Origin: Anaeramoeba flamelloides
Lineage: Eukaryota; Metamonada; Anaeramoebidae
DNA length: 64,000 nt
NCBI GenBank assembly: GCA_027625915.1
Contig: JANTQA010000026.1
Span: 1,488,001-1,552,000, forward strand
Reading direction: 5' to 3'
The notes beneath the pieces were generated by a model. That model worked only from the letters and a program-made list of their open reading frames with translations, had not been told where the DNA came from and did no database searches. Positions 23,232-34,220 of this stretch are shown here, one piece after another. Positions within the stretch are counted from its first letter, which is position 1; every line of letters starts with the position of its first letter. The position numbers and the translations under genes are program-made.

Positions 23232-25974
23232 ATGAGTTGGGAAAATATTTCAATACCCGTAAAAATTTTAAAGCCACCAAAGGAGTTGGAAAAACCTCAA
23301 GTTGATCGGCTCTGGGGGCTTATAAGGGATGCTGTTGAAGAAATCCATCAAATGAATGCATCGAGTCTTTCGTTTGAAGAAATCTACTGGACCTGTTATA
23401 GCCTTGTTAGTGGTGGGAAAGGAGATCTCTTATATGAACGCTTGATCCAAATCATTGGTCAGCATGCAACAAAACAAGCAGATATGATTTCCAAAATATC
23501 TGATGAGTATTTTTTGGTTATACTGAACGCCAAATGGCAACAATTTAAACTCCAACACTTAATGATGCAAGACATATTTATGTATTTGGTATGTTCTAGT
23601 TTTTTTCTTTTTATTTGTTTTTTTTTCTTTTTATTTGTGTTTTTTTCTCTTTTAATTTTACAATTCAATTCTTACTTTCTTTCTTTCTTTTTTTTTCTCA
23701 AATTGTTTTTTTTTTGGATTTTCTTTCTTTGTTGTAAAACTCTGTTACAAAACCAATTGTGCAAATTCAAAACTACGAAACCTTTTCATCTTTTTCCAAC
23801 CAAAATCAAAAACCAAAATAATAGGATCAATTCTATGCAAAAAAAAAACAAAAAAGTCCTGTGTTCCAGCTTTCAATGCAGCAATGGAGGGAAAAAGTGT
23901 TACTTCAAGAAAATATCAAAGATCGTCTATTGAAAATGTTACTTGGACTAATACACATGGAAAGAAATAGCGAAGTTATTGATCGAGTCTTGATGAAAAG
24001 CCTTATTCAAGTAAATTTTTTCCAAAAAAAAACAAAAAACACAAAAAAAAGAAAAAATAATTTTTTTTCTATTCTTTCAATTTTTTTTTGTTTTTTTTTT
24101 TTCCGTTTTTCTCTTTGTTTTTTTTGAAATTTTCACCTTGATCTTCTTTAACGAACCTGATCACAATTTATTGAAATTACAAACAATCTACCAAACAAAT
24201 CAACCTTTTGCCCACCTTACTCAAAAACAAAAAAAAATCCCAAAAACATAAAAAAAACATATCCCAAAAAAAAACAAAAAATAATATTCAAATTAATTCA
24301 CCCAAGATGTATCTTGAAGTCTCCAACAAAGAATTAGATTTTTATACGACTGAATTTGAAGAGAAATTTTTATTGACTTCAGCAAGATTTTATCATGTTG
24401 AATCACAGGACTTCATCTCATCCAACACGTGCGGCACTTATTTAAAGAAAGTGTCTCTTCGGCTGAAAGAGGAATCCTTTCGTGTTGCGCATTATTTGTC
24501 CAAAACGACGGGCCCAAAGCTATTAAAGGCATGCGAAGATGAAAATTTAAAAGAGCATGCCAAAACACTCTTGTCGATGGAGTCTGGATGCCTCGAGATG
24601 ATCAAAAGAAACAAATCAGACGATTTAAAACTGTTTTATGAATTGTTTACTCGGATTGAAGGCGGGCAGGATTCCATAATTGAAGTGCTGGTTGACTTTG
24701 TGAAAGCACAGGGGGAATCTGTTGTCAAGGAGGAAACGATTAAAGAAAAGGATCCGTCGGACTTGATTAGCAATGTGATCGGCCTCCGTGATCGGTGCGA
24801 GATCTTGTTGAAAAAATCCTTTGGCAATTCGCCAGTTTTGGCCAAGTCCATCAATGATGCGTGTGTCTATTTTATCAATTTGAATGATCGATTGCCGGAA
24901 TACCTATGCTCGTATTTGGACCGAAAGCTTCGCATGGCCTTTAAGGGGATGTCCGAAGAGGAAACCAATTTGGCAATGGTCCGTGTCTTGCAAATTGTAA
25001 GGTTTTTAAAGAACAAGGACGTTTTTAAAAAATTCTATGAGCATTTCCTGGCCAAAAGGTTGCTAAGTGGCCGGGCCATCTCCGAGGAATTGGAAAGGCT
25101 AATGATTTCCAAAATCAAGCAGGCATGCGGCCAGCAATTCACTTCCAAAATGGAAGGTATGTTTTTGGACATGAAACTGTCCAATGAAACAATCGACGGG
25201 TTTAAAAATTATCTATCGACATCGGGCTCTCTCGAAAAGCTTCCGAGCGTGGACGTCAACGTAAGGGTGCTCACCCAGGGCTTTTGGCCAACACTGCCCG
25301 CACAAAAGGCCCTGCTTGGCGAGGTATTGAATTCCTATTGCAACATCTTTACGGAATATTACTTGTCTGCGCACAATGGCAGAAAGTTACTATGGCAATA
25401 CAACATCGGGACAGCCGAGATACAGGCACAGATCGGATCTCGTAAATACATTTTAGTGATGTCTACCTACCAACTGCTAGCCCTGTTGCTCTTCAACAGC
25501 ACTGAAAAGCTGTCCTTTAAAACCATATTACAATCAACACAAATACCAGCCTATGACCTGATGCGTGCCTTGCAGGCAATGTCCTTGGGCAAAATCAAAA
25601 TCTTGAAAAAATCATCAAGGGGCAAAGAAATTAACGACGACGACATATTTACAATAAATAGAAAATTCCGTTCAAAATTACGAAGAGTCAAAATTTTGGC
25701 AGTTTTAAAATCAGAAACAGAACCGGAAAGAAATAGAACTCGCGAAAAAATCGATGAAGACCGTAGGCTGCTAATAGATGCCGCAATCGTTAGAACCATG
25801 AAGGCCAGAAAGGTTTTGATGCATAATGATCTTATCATTGAAGTTACAAAACAATTGAATTCTAGATTCACACCCAAAACCAGTTTGATCAAAATGAGAA
25901 TCGAAAATTTAATTGATAGAGATTATCTTGAAAGATTTGAAAATGAAAGAAGAAAATATAAATATAAAGCTTAA
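23232..25974 (+). CDS. CUL3: Cullin-3-like ubiquitin ligase scaffold
   Basis: Scaffold of a cullin-RING ubiquitin ligase. By family it should bind BTB substrate adaptors at its N-terminus and RBX1/E2 at its C-terminus. Exons 23232-23588, 23870-24010 and 24307-25974 join in phase 0, with donors GTATGT and GTAAAT, giving 721 residues (human CUL3 is 768). The N-terminal WGLIRDAVEEI...SLSFEEIYWTCYSLV matches cullin repeat 1. The cullin homology domain shows EKDVF-like NKDVFKKFYEHFLAKRLL, FTSKMEGMFLDMKLS, VRVLTQGFWPT and GRKLLWQYNIGTAEI. The winged-helix tail carries the neddylation site in AAIVRTMKARK (Lys about 665) and ends ERRKYKYKA. Exon 2 could instead start at 23882, also in phase. Similarity to CUL3 is stronger than to other cullins by my reading (FTSKLEGMF, DRDYLER-type tail). 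Confidence 0.93.
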
Positions 25975-26589
25975 TTTATTTTACCTTTGCTTTGTTTCAT
26001 TTTATTTTAATCCTTTTTTTTTTTCATTTTAATTTTTTGGGATTTTTTCTTGATTGGTTTTTCTTTTTTCTTTTTTTCTTTTTTTCTTTTTTTCTTTTTT
26101 TCTTTTTATTTTTATTTCTTATTATTAATTCAAATTTGTTAATTGAATTAATATTAATCTATTAATTTATTTTTGATCTTACTTTTTCAAATACTTTCTT
26201 ACAAGTTGTTAAAAAATTAATTATTATTTTTATTTTTTGAAATTTTTATTAATTAATTTTTTTTTTTTGTATTATCATATCTATTATTTTTTTGATACAA
26301 TAATTATTTTTTTCGATATAATTGACAAAATATTAATAAAAACAATTTTTAAAATAAAAAAATTGAAATTAAGATGATCAACAGATAAGATGATAAATTC
26401 AATCTATTAACAAGAGGAAAATAAAAGTGTTTATTAACCCATAACTTTTCTCAATTTAATTTTAATTTTTTATTTTTTTTTTGAAAATTATTATAAAAGT
26501 TCTTTAAAAATAAAAGTTTTTGAGCAAAATTGAAAATTATCTTTTTTACAAAATTCTACTGATTTGGAAAAATGAAAATTAATTGTCGA
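25975..26589. other. Spacer with CTTTTTTT microsatellite
   Basis: The cullin-3 3' flank. It includes a (CTTTTTTT)n tract at about 26063-26105 and further T-rich sequence. No gene is visible. Confidence 0.55.
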
Positions 26590-27180
26590 AAAAATCTTTT
26601 TTTTTTTTTTTTTTGAAGGGAAGAAATTACTTTTCCCTTATAAAGTTAGGTTTTCTTGAGTTTTCGATTTTATTTGGAAAATCTATTGATTTTGATTAGG
26701 TTTTTTTTGAGTTTTCTATTTATTTAGCAGTTTTTTTAATTTTATGAAATAAAAAGAAAATTGAAAACCCCGAACACTTAACAAATAAAGGAGAAAACCC
26801 CAATTAAACTACCTTTAACATTTCCAGGATTTAAAAGAATTGAGTAAAATAAAAGATTTTTCTCAATTCTTTTGAATTCTGGAAAAACTATGTACTAGGT
26901 GCACTTAACCACAATTTTTGTTAGGTTTTTTGGAATTTTTGATTTTAAAAAATAATTTCTTAGGTTTTCAATTTCTTTCTAGAATCAAAAAACAAAAAAA
27001 AAAAAAACCTGGTTTGATTTTCTTAAGTTTTATTTTTATTTTGGAAAATAAAGAGATTTTACAAATAAAACAGAAAATTAAAAGAAATCTTAGGAATCTA
27101 AAAGCATCCCACAATAGTCTATCTTACTTTATTAAAATCTAAATTTTTGTTTAGAAATTTTAATAGAGTGTCATAATTTT
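26590..27180 (-). mobile_element. Putative LINE 3' end carrying a palindrome array
   Basis: A T run (26598-26617, a poly-A tail on the minus strand) is followed by GAAGGGAAGAAATTACTTTTC. This resembles GAAGAGAGAAAATTGCTTTTC next to the tail of the retrotransposon at 38676-40000. Next comes a palindromic array (about 26640-27110) with GTTAGGTTTTCTTGAGTTTTC, a CCAGGATTTAAAAGAATTG hairpin closing with TTTGAATTCTGGAAAA, and a TACTAGGTGCACTT linker. At about 27140, AAATTTTTGTTTAGAAATTT resembles the retrotransposon's CTAAACTTTTTTTTAGAAAT stretch. Identity is suggestive, not certain. Confidence 0.5.
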
Positions 27181-27490
27181 CTTTATCTTTTACCCATGAC
27201 AAAATAAATAATGAGTCTTTATATTAATTAATCTCAAAAATGTTATTTGTTTTTTATTATTTTTATTGTATTTGGACTAAAGAATAAATCCCAAAATTTA
27301 AATAATTATTTCCATGAATGGACAATCCCATAAAAATGATTAATATCTTTACTATTTTTTATGTAATTTGAACATAAGTTGTAATATTTAATTTATTTTT
27401 ATTTTTATCCTAAACATGAGAATATCTGTCAATAATTTTTAAGTTTAGTTCATTTTATAATGAAAGTTGAAACTATTTATTTGATTGGAT

Positions 27491-27680
27491 ACAACCAGTT
27501 TCATCTTGAAGGTATAAACTGTGAGAGGGGTTTCAGACACTATAAAAAATCCAAATTAACTTACCAAATCCACGATAAAGAACATTGCCAAAAAAACTCA
27601 AAATTTTGAGAATTAATTTGAAATTTTTTTGTGCCTGAAATCCCTTTCAAAGTTTGTGCCATATAAGTGGAACTGACTGT
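27491..27680. mobile_element. MITE (CAGTCAGTT family), left arm decayed
   Basis: The right arm is well preserved: TTTGTGCCTGAAATCCCTTT then CAAAGTTTGTGCC and AAGTGGAACTGACTGTA. The left arm (CCAGTTTCATCTTGAAGG then TATAAACT) is diverged. About 190 bases, non-coding. Confidence 0.6.
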
Positions 27681-28043
27681 ATTATTGTAAATTTTTTTTT
27701 TAATTTTGAAAAAAAAATAAAATCTCTTTGAATTTTCTTTTTATTCATCAAATTTCAAAAAACAATTCCTAAATGTTTTCTAAAATTTAAATAACTTAGT
27801 AAAATCTCATTTTTTTCTTTTTTGAATTTTGGAAAATAATGGTTAGTATTTTTTTTCATAATATATGAAATTAGCTATTAAACTATCATCTATATTAATG
27901 GCAACATCCCTCAGAAATTAACAAAGCTTGGCAAGACAATTCATATCTTTGTCTATTGATTAGACTGAAGAAAATGATTTAACATAAGATATCAACTTTA
28001 AAGAGAACATGAATGGATAATGATAATTCTTAGGATTTTTGTT

Positions 28044-28243
28044 ACATTCAGTTCTACTTTCAAGGCACAAACTTTCAAGGAGATTTAAGTGATACAAAAA
28101 AAAAGATCTAATTTAAGCACTTTTTTTGGATTTTTTTTATACAAATTATTTTACTAGAATTTGAATTTTGTTCCTTCGTTTGGGATTTTTTTTGTGTTTT
28201 AAATCCCCTTCAAAGTTTGTGTATTAAAAACGGAACTTACTGT
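28044..28243. mobile_element. MITE (CAGTCAGTT family)
   Basis: Left end ACATTCAGTTCTACTTTCAA then GGCACAAACTTTCAAGG. Centre ACAAATTATTTTACTAGAAT. Right end CCTTCAAAGTTTGTGTATTA then AAAACGGAACTTACTGT. Flanking TTA on the left and TA on the right fit a TA target, as for Tc1/mariner elements. 200 bases, palindromic, non-coding. Confidence 0.72.
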
Positions 28244-28428
28244 ATTTATAATTTAAAATTATAAAATAAATTGGGGGTATTATCTTTATCTTGAAGATAT
28301 TATAAACTAAATTCAAAAAAATTAGACAGAAAATTCAACAGTTGAAATAATAACAATACTACAGTTTAAATTGAATTTGAAAATAATTTTTGTTTTTACA
28401 AATTAATTCATTTTTTTGTCTATTTTGT

Positions 28429-28990
28429 TTTGTTTTCATTTCCTTTTTTGCAGTTAGGTAATTTGTTTCGTTAGATCGCGAATTTTTTTTTTGATGATTA
28501 ATAGAAGGTTAGTGTTGAGTTTGTTAAATTGGAAAATCCACATACAATTGGTAAACGGTATCTTATCATTTGATCGATCAACAATTGTTGCTGAAATTTC
28601 AACAAATTTACCAATATTTTTTTTGTTCCACCTGTTTAAAAATTTTTGACATACCAATGTTTTTTTTTATTTTTAATTTTTTTCTTTTATTATAACGAAA
28701 TTGATTACTTATAAAAACATTAATACTAGTGACTTAAATGTTGTTTTATATTATTTTTAGAAAAATATAATCATTTTTTTTTATTTACGGGAGGAGTTAT
28801 TAACCCCTCTTGTATACTCAAATTCCTAAATTTTTATTTGGGAATTTTATTAAAGACTCAAAAACAAGTTTATTATCCATTAGAGCAAAATTATAATAAA
28901 TTGAGTTTTTTTTTATAATTTTTGATAGTAGGTGTATTTAAATTTTTGGAAAGGTGATCTTTTGTATTTGGTCTTCTCAAAGAAAAGATT
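28429..28990 (-). repeat. Unclassified dispersed repeat with protein remnant (copy 1)
   Basis: Matches 57539-57960 over about 330 bases of repeat sequence. The shared stretches include GGTTAGTGTTGAGTTTGTTA, AAATCCACATACAATTGGT, TATCTTATCATTTGATCGAT and CAACAATTGTTGCTGAAATT. On the minus strand both copies encode FVEISATIVDRSNDK then TNCMWIF and FNKLNTNL, with stops and frame changes nearby. A later insertion (about 28775-28895) interrupts this copy where the 57.9 kb copy is continuous. The protein family is not recognised. Probably a decayed transposon. Confidence 0.65.
28775..28895 (-). mobile_element. Short LINE 3' end insertion
   Basis: A T run is followed by a small hairpin (GGGAGGAGTTATTAACCCCTC) and then TCCTAAATTTTTATTTGGGAA then TTTTATTAAAGACTCA. 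This parallels the retrotransposon tail TTTCTAAACTTTTTTTTAGA then AATTTTGTTAAAGAATCAC at 38740-38780. It lies inside the repeat 28429-28990, and the corresponding point near 57910 lacks it. Confidence 0.45.
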
Positions 28991-29897
28991 TGTTCAAAAG
29001 ACACCTCTGTGGTCTTCTTTTTGGTTTATTCTTTGATCTATTTCACTCATTTGTATAAAAACATTTCTAGATCCAAATCATTATTTAATAAAATAAAAAA
29101 TTCAAAAAAAAAATGTTCAACAAATTTAACAAAAAAGAAAGACTCAACTCCTGTTTACTTTAGTTTGTTCAAAAATCGATGAATTTACGATATTTTTATA
29201 CAAAAAATTCAAGTATCCATGTTGATACTCGTAAAAAATATTTTCAATAATAATTTTCTTACAATTAAAATTTTTCATAAAGGGAAAATGTACATACTTA
29301 ATTAATAAAATTAGAGGAAAAAAATTTTTTTGTTAAATCAATAAAATTTCCCTAAAAAGAAAAAAAAAACTATTTTCAGAATATCAACTCAGAAAAAAAA
29401 ACAGAAACGTAGAAGCATTTTACCAGCATTTTAAAAAAATTATCAAACTTCATTCTAGAAAACAAAAAAAAAAAAACCAATTGAAGTCAAGAATCACTTT
29501 CAATATAACTCAAATTTAAAATTTGATAAAATAGAATTTTTTTCTCAAATTTACATTTTTCTTGTTTTTCAACAACTCTTGGTGGAGCTCAAAACTCAAA
29601 AATTGAAAGTAATTTATATCAGAGACAATTTAATTTATGTGTATTTTGTGATAACTGGGAATTCCTTTGATATAATTTATAATAAAAAGGAAACACAAAA
29701 TAAATAAAAAAAACAAAAAATAAATAAAAAAACAAAAATAAATTAAAAATAAAATACATTTTTGATTTGGTAAAAAAAATTACTAAATTCTATTATTATT
29801 CTTAATAGTATAATTTAGTGATATAAAATTAATGTATATACAAATCTAAATTCGGGTTTTCAAAAAATTCATTTTGTACTAAAAATAAAAATAAAAA
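28991..29897. other. Intergenic spacer
   Basis: AT-rich with A-run tracts. (AAATAAATAAAAAAACAA)-like simple sequence lies at 29700-29760. No gene was recognised. Confidence 0.5.
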
Positions 29898-31394
29898 TTA
29901 AAATTTATAGAGTTCTTGTGAAATATCGATATAAAAGTTGCTATTTGACAAATTAAAAGAAACGCATTTAATTTCGTTAACGAGGCGTGGAGGGCCACAC
30001 GAGAAGATAGCCATTTTTTTAAGATTATTATTTTTAGCCTCTTTTGATGCATCTGTGATTAATCTTGACACATTGGGTTTTTCAAATTTGGTGTAATTAG
30101 GGATAGGGTAATCCTTTTCAAGTTGCAATTTATTTTGGCGAGTGACGTACACCTCTATTTGGTATTTTTTATTGGAAGAAATGGCTTGTTCAAGTTCGTT
30201 TTGTATTAGTTCCAGATTTTGGAATTCCTTTGCGATCCAATAAAATTTCAATTTGACCAATTGCTGGTCAAATTGTTTTTTCGACAGCTCCATTAAAGAG
30301 AGCAATAAGGAGAGAACTGGCCCCACGCCCGAGCCACCCCCAATGAGTACCAAGTACCGGTAATCAAGAACAGATAAGGATGGCGATCCGTATGGCCCTT
30401 CAATGATCACGGGCTTCTTTAACAGAAAGGAGTCTTGCTTATCAAGAACTGTTTTTGACCAATCCCCAAAGTTTTTGATCAAAATTTTGATTTGTGTCTT
30501 GCCAGATTCAGGTTCCTTGAAGGTTGGTTGAGAGCATATGGACAAAGCGTGCATTTGGTATTTTGAAATAGAGGGGATACAGAGTTTCACCCACTGCATT
30601 GGCTCGTAATTGAAATCGTCCATTTCGATAATTAAGATTTTGGAATCAGGCTGGTAATTGCTTTGGTCCCTTTGAGAGACAACCTTGACAATTGTCCCCT
30701 TGTTTAAGAAAAAATATTGGACAACCCGATACACGAGGTCAAGCAGCCACAACACGAAGCCAAGCCCTGCAGTGATCAAAAAGGGCTTGATTGGGTGCGC
30801 GAACGCAAAGACAGGCACATAGGCAAAGGTCGTGATAATGTGGCTATAATAAAAGAACTCATAGTTTTTCTTACGCACCTTGATTCCCTTTTTCAGGATT
30901 TTGATAATTATAGTTGCAGAAATTGCCAAAAGGCTTGTTCTTTTTGAGGGCATGGCATCAGCCCACCGGCCATGGATCGGCAGCTGAGAAAATAGTATTG
31001 CCAACAGGTGTAGGAGGCCATTGATGTTAATTAGCTTGATCGTGTGCTTTCCTGCCTTTTTGTGGAGCCATAGCGTGTGATCATAGGAGCTATGGAAAAA
31101 CTTGTGGTGAAAGGAATAATGTGTGATCGACAAAAAGAGTGTCAGTGAGGTGACCCCACACATGCTTTCTGTTATTCGGGTGACAATTTTGAAAATTGGC
31201 AAGCTGAGAGAAGTTAATAAGGTTCCAATGGCAAAGATGAAAAGCACAATGAAATACAATTTATAGATCATAAAATCACATTTTGTTTTTTTGGATGCCT
31301 TTTTTGGCCTTGTGATTAAATACCGATGATGAAACAATTGAAATCTTTTTGTTGTGTGTGCTTTGTAGAGATTCTCCTTGGGTTTCAATACCAT
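29898..31394 (-). CDS. Ferric reductase / NADPH oxidase-like membrane flavocytochrome
   Basis: Intronless, 498 residues. Predicted to carry electrons from NADPH via FAD to haem and across a membrane, reducing iron or oxygen. The N-terminal ~230 residues hold about six membrane helices (for example 44-66, 80-95, 119-139, 152-168, 182-200, 205-229) with candidate haem histidines His111, His117, His129, His185 and His200. An FAD-binding beta barrel follows, with MHALSICSQP (about 281-290), then EGPYGSPS (332-339), the nicotinamide-nucleotide GGGSGVGP (352-359) and a C-terminal SCGPPRLV (about 465-472). The haem ligand spacing is unusual: 18 residues between His111 and His129, with Asn at the expected +14 position, and 15 between His185 and His200. 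No EF-hands are present. A run of 19 T precedes the ATG. Whether it is a metalloreductase or an oxidase cannot be told from sequence alone. Confidence 0.88.
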   Translation of the reverse strand: MVLKPKENLYKAHTTKRFQLFHHRYLITRPKKASKKTKCDFMIYKLYFIVLFIFAIGTLLTSLSLPIFKIVTRITESMCGVTSLTLFLSITHYSFHHKFFHSSYDHTLWLHKKAGKHTIKLININGLLHLLAILFSQLPIHGRWADAMPSKRTSLLAISATIIIKILKKGIKVRKKNYEFFYYSHIITTFAYVPVFAFAHPIKPFLITAGLGFVLWLLDLVYRVVQYFFLNKGTIVKVVSQRDQSNYQPDSKILIIEMDDFNYEPMQWVKLCIPSISKYQMHALSICSQPTFKEPESGKTQIKILIKNFGDWSKTVLDKQDSFLLKKPVIIEGPYGSPSLSVLDYRYLVLIGGGSGVGPVLSLLLSLMELSKKQFDQQLVKLKFYWIAKEFQNLELIQNELEQAISSNKKYQIEVYVTRQNKLQLEKDYPIPNYTKFEKPNVSRLITDASKEAKNNNLKKMAIFSCGPPRLVNEIKCVSFNLSNSNFYIDISQELYKF

Positions 31395-33280
31395 TTTTTT
31401 TTTTTTTTTTTTTTTGAAAATAATAAAAAAGACTTTATTTTTGAATTAAATAATTACACTTTTTGAAAAAAATAAAGGTTAAAGTTGAGGGTTGTTTCGA
31501 GAAAAAATAAATATCAAAATCGATATTTCGATAAATTCCTCCATTATTTTTCATTTCATTCAGATTAGAGTCAAATAAAAGGTAATTGTATTTCAAATTT
31601 GTCATTTGAATTGAAAACTCTTTTTTTTCAAATGAGTTTAAATTTGCGCATTTTATTCTTTGATGATTACAGTAGGTTAGTGAAATGAAAAATGGTGTTA
31701 TGGATCTTGTTGGTTGGGTTTGCTTGTTTTTATTTTCAATAGATTTTGTTATTGAGAATTTGAGGAAAAAAGATTTTGTTCGTTTAAAAATTTAAATTTC
31801 ACAGTTGATGAAAAAACCAAATACAGCAAAAGTTTGATCAATTGATTGTTGAAAACATTAGTTGGTTTGTCTTTGATACAATAGATTATAGGAAATTTCT
31901 CGAAAAAAGAAAATTCGAAACATTTTCCCTTCCCTTCAATTACTGATCTTAAAAATTTTTTTAATTTCGTAGTAGTCTCTAATTTTTTTGTTATTCAATC
32001 TTTGAGTTTTTAAGGGCAATCTATAATAGAGATACTAATAGGGGACTATCATTACAAACATTGTTTAAATCTACTCTTTATGTCTTAATATTGAGGAGAA
32101 TTATAAAATTTCTTAAATTTTTAGAATTTGTAATTTTGTCTAATTCTATTCCATAATTGAATGTTGGAACTGAAAATCACAACCGAACCATTTTTACTTG
32201 CTGAAATTAAACTAAAATTCAAATTCCAATAACCCCTAGTAACCTACACACACACAAATTATTTATAATCAAAATACTTGGAGTTTCTCACAGTAATTAT
32301 TTTGAACTTTTCCATTTTTTTTCTCTTTATCCTATCATCAATACATTTTTTTTTTTATTATTTTTTTCTTTATTTCTATAAAATTGGTTATTTATAAAAG
32401 CACTAATACTCGGTAACTTAAACCTTATTTAATATTAAACCCCAATTCAAAATTTTTAACACATCAAAATTCAATTTGTGTTAAAATAAAAATCTTATTT
32501 AATCAATTCACAGAGAAATACCAAAATTCGAACCATTCAATATATGAAATCTTAACAATTTTTTATAAATTACAATACTCACAAAACAAAAAATAAATAA
32601 TTATCAATACTAATAAATTATCTGTGTCTTAAAATTTTTGGAGAGAGCAAAACAAAAAAAAATATAATTAATAAATTTGTTTAAATTCTATTAGGAAAAT
32701 TGATCGATCAAATGGTTAGAGACTATTGACTAATTGTATTTGAGTTCTTCTATTTTGAAAAACTCAACTTTAACATTGTTTCAATCATTGAAAAAAATTT
32801 TGATTAAAAGTAACAAGCTATGGAATTCAAAAAAAAAAATGGATAATTTAGTTTTCAGATCAATAGCTCAGATAAAATGTTAATTTCTCTTTCATCTTGT
32901 GAATTTATTTTTTGAAGGTATGGTAAGGGTATATTTCTAATTTTCAAATTTGTTTAATTTTCAAAATTGGTCAAATTGATTTTTTGGGTATTTTTGAAAA
33001 GTTTCTTGATTATTATTATTGGTGTGAACGTTTTAATTGCTTTTAATGAAGTGAGAGTAATAAACAAAAAAATTCTTTTACAATTAATAGTATTTTATAT
33101 CTTAAATTGCATGATAATCCAAAATTCTTGAAATCATCAATACTAAAAATTGGTAAAAATTTGTTCAAAATCCAATTTGAACCACCAAAGTAAAATCAAA
33201 ATTTTCCTACCCTTAAAAAAAGTAAAATAAAAATAAATGGTCTCTTAATTATTTTTTTTACAAAATCCGAATAAATATCC
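31395..33280. other. Intergenic region with repeat copy
   Basis: Upstream flank of the oxidoreductase gene, starting with a T run (31395-31413). Contains the repeat 32380-32840. No gene was recognised. Confidence 0.5.
32380..32840. repeat. Unclassified dispersed repeat, downstream part (copy 2)
   Basis: Matches 57825-57890 and 58335-58740. The shared blocks are TTACTTAT/TTATTTATAAAA, GGTAACTTAAA against GGTTACTTAAA, AAAATCTTATTTAATCAATTC (identical), ATTATCAATACTAATAAATT against ATTATCAATACAAATAAATT, and ACTTTAACATTGTTTCAATC against ACTTTAACCTAATATCAATC. With copy 1 at 28429 this suggests one element of about 1.2 kb that is complete only at 57539-58740. Confidence 0.6.
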
Positions 33281-33380
33281 TAGTTTACTCTAACAAGTCC
33301 CAAAATTCCTCTATCCTAACATACTCTAATCTACCTGAACATACTTTAACCTACTCTTACTTACCTTAACCATCACGAAA
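33281..33380. repeat. Pyrimidine-biased degenerate tandem tract
   Basis: About 100 bases with almost no G: CTCTATCCTAACATACTCTA then ATCTACCTGAACATACTTTA then ACCTACTCTTACTTACC. It reads as two or three degenerate copies of an ~18-base unit. It is clearly different from the surrounding A/T runs. Function is unknown. Confidence 0.45.
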
Positions 33381-33529
33381 AAAAACTTTTTGATGTTTAT
33401 AACCCCTATATTTTAATAGTATTAACTATTTTGAAAAAAATGAGAATTTGAACAATTTTGAAAATAAATAATTTTCCATCAAATACTCTTTCTTAAAAAC
33501 TCTTTTATATAAAATTTCACCCCCTTTTC

Positions 33530-33765
33530 TCTAATTCTTTGTTAATCTTTTGTTTGTCTCTATATCTATAATTTTAATTATTTTCGAAAAAAAAAGTATG
33601 TTACTTTCCCTTTACTCTATTTTTATTGAACTGTCTAAATAAGGGTACAATTAAGATTTTTAAATCTTTTATTTAGTTTTTATTTTACATTATTTTTTTT
33701 TTAATTGGGGATCTGAATCAAAAAAATCTTGTATTTGATTTAGTTTTTTTCAACCAAACCCATTA
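33530..33765. repeat. Dispersed repeat (pair with 48480-48710)
   Basis: Shares TTGTTAATCTTTTGTTTGTC then TCTA against TTGTTAATTGTTTGTTTGTC then TCTA, CTGTCTAAATAAGGG against CTGTATAAATAAAGG, TAAATCTTTTATTT (identical), and GGGGATCTGAATCAAAAA against GAAGATCTGAAACAAAAA. Same orientation, diverged, non-coding. Confidence 0.6.
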
Positions 33766-33954
33766 TTAGATAATAGTTTATTTGTGGAAAAATATTATCA
33801 TATGATTACCCCCGCTAAGATTTTCAGTTAAAAATACTTATTAGTAAAAAAAAAAAAATTGATATTTGAAATTCTTTTTTGGGAATCTTTGGCAGGGCAA
33901 AAATTTTAAAGATTTTTGTAAATTAACCTTTGAAGAACAAATTAGAAATTAGTT

Positions 33955-34220
33955 GAATAATATATATTAAATGTTGATTTATATTTGTATTGTATGAATC
34001 AAAAAAATCTATTTATTTTCATAAAAATTGAAAAACTCAAATTCTTTGATTTCCATTTAGAAAAACAACAATGTTAATTTTGATTTTGAATCAAAGATCA
34101 AAATAAAATCCCAGTCAAAATAAATATTATTTTTCTCGAATCATTTTCACTGTTTCAGTAAAATTAAAATACCACCTTTACACTTAGATATTATAGAAAT
34201 TGTAATCAAAAAAAAAATCC
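33955..34220. repeat. Dispersed repeat, three-copy family (copy 2)
   Basis: Contains GAAAAACTCAAATTCTTTGA, AGAAAAACAACAATGTTAAT, GAATCAAAGATCAAAA, ATTTTTCTCGAATCATTTTC then ACTGTTTCA, parallel to 6870-7175 and 38005-38330. Confidence 0.6.

Noticed and set aside
30717-30947. Open frame opposite the ferric-reductase-like gene
   Set aside because: Antisense shadow, no domain.
32700-32760. tRNA-like segment near GATCGATCAAATGG
   Set aside because: No acceptor stem or TTCGA arm at the right spacing.
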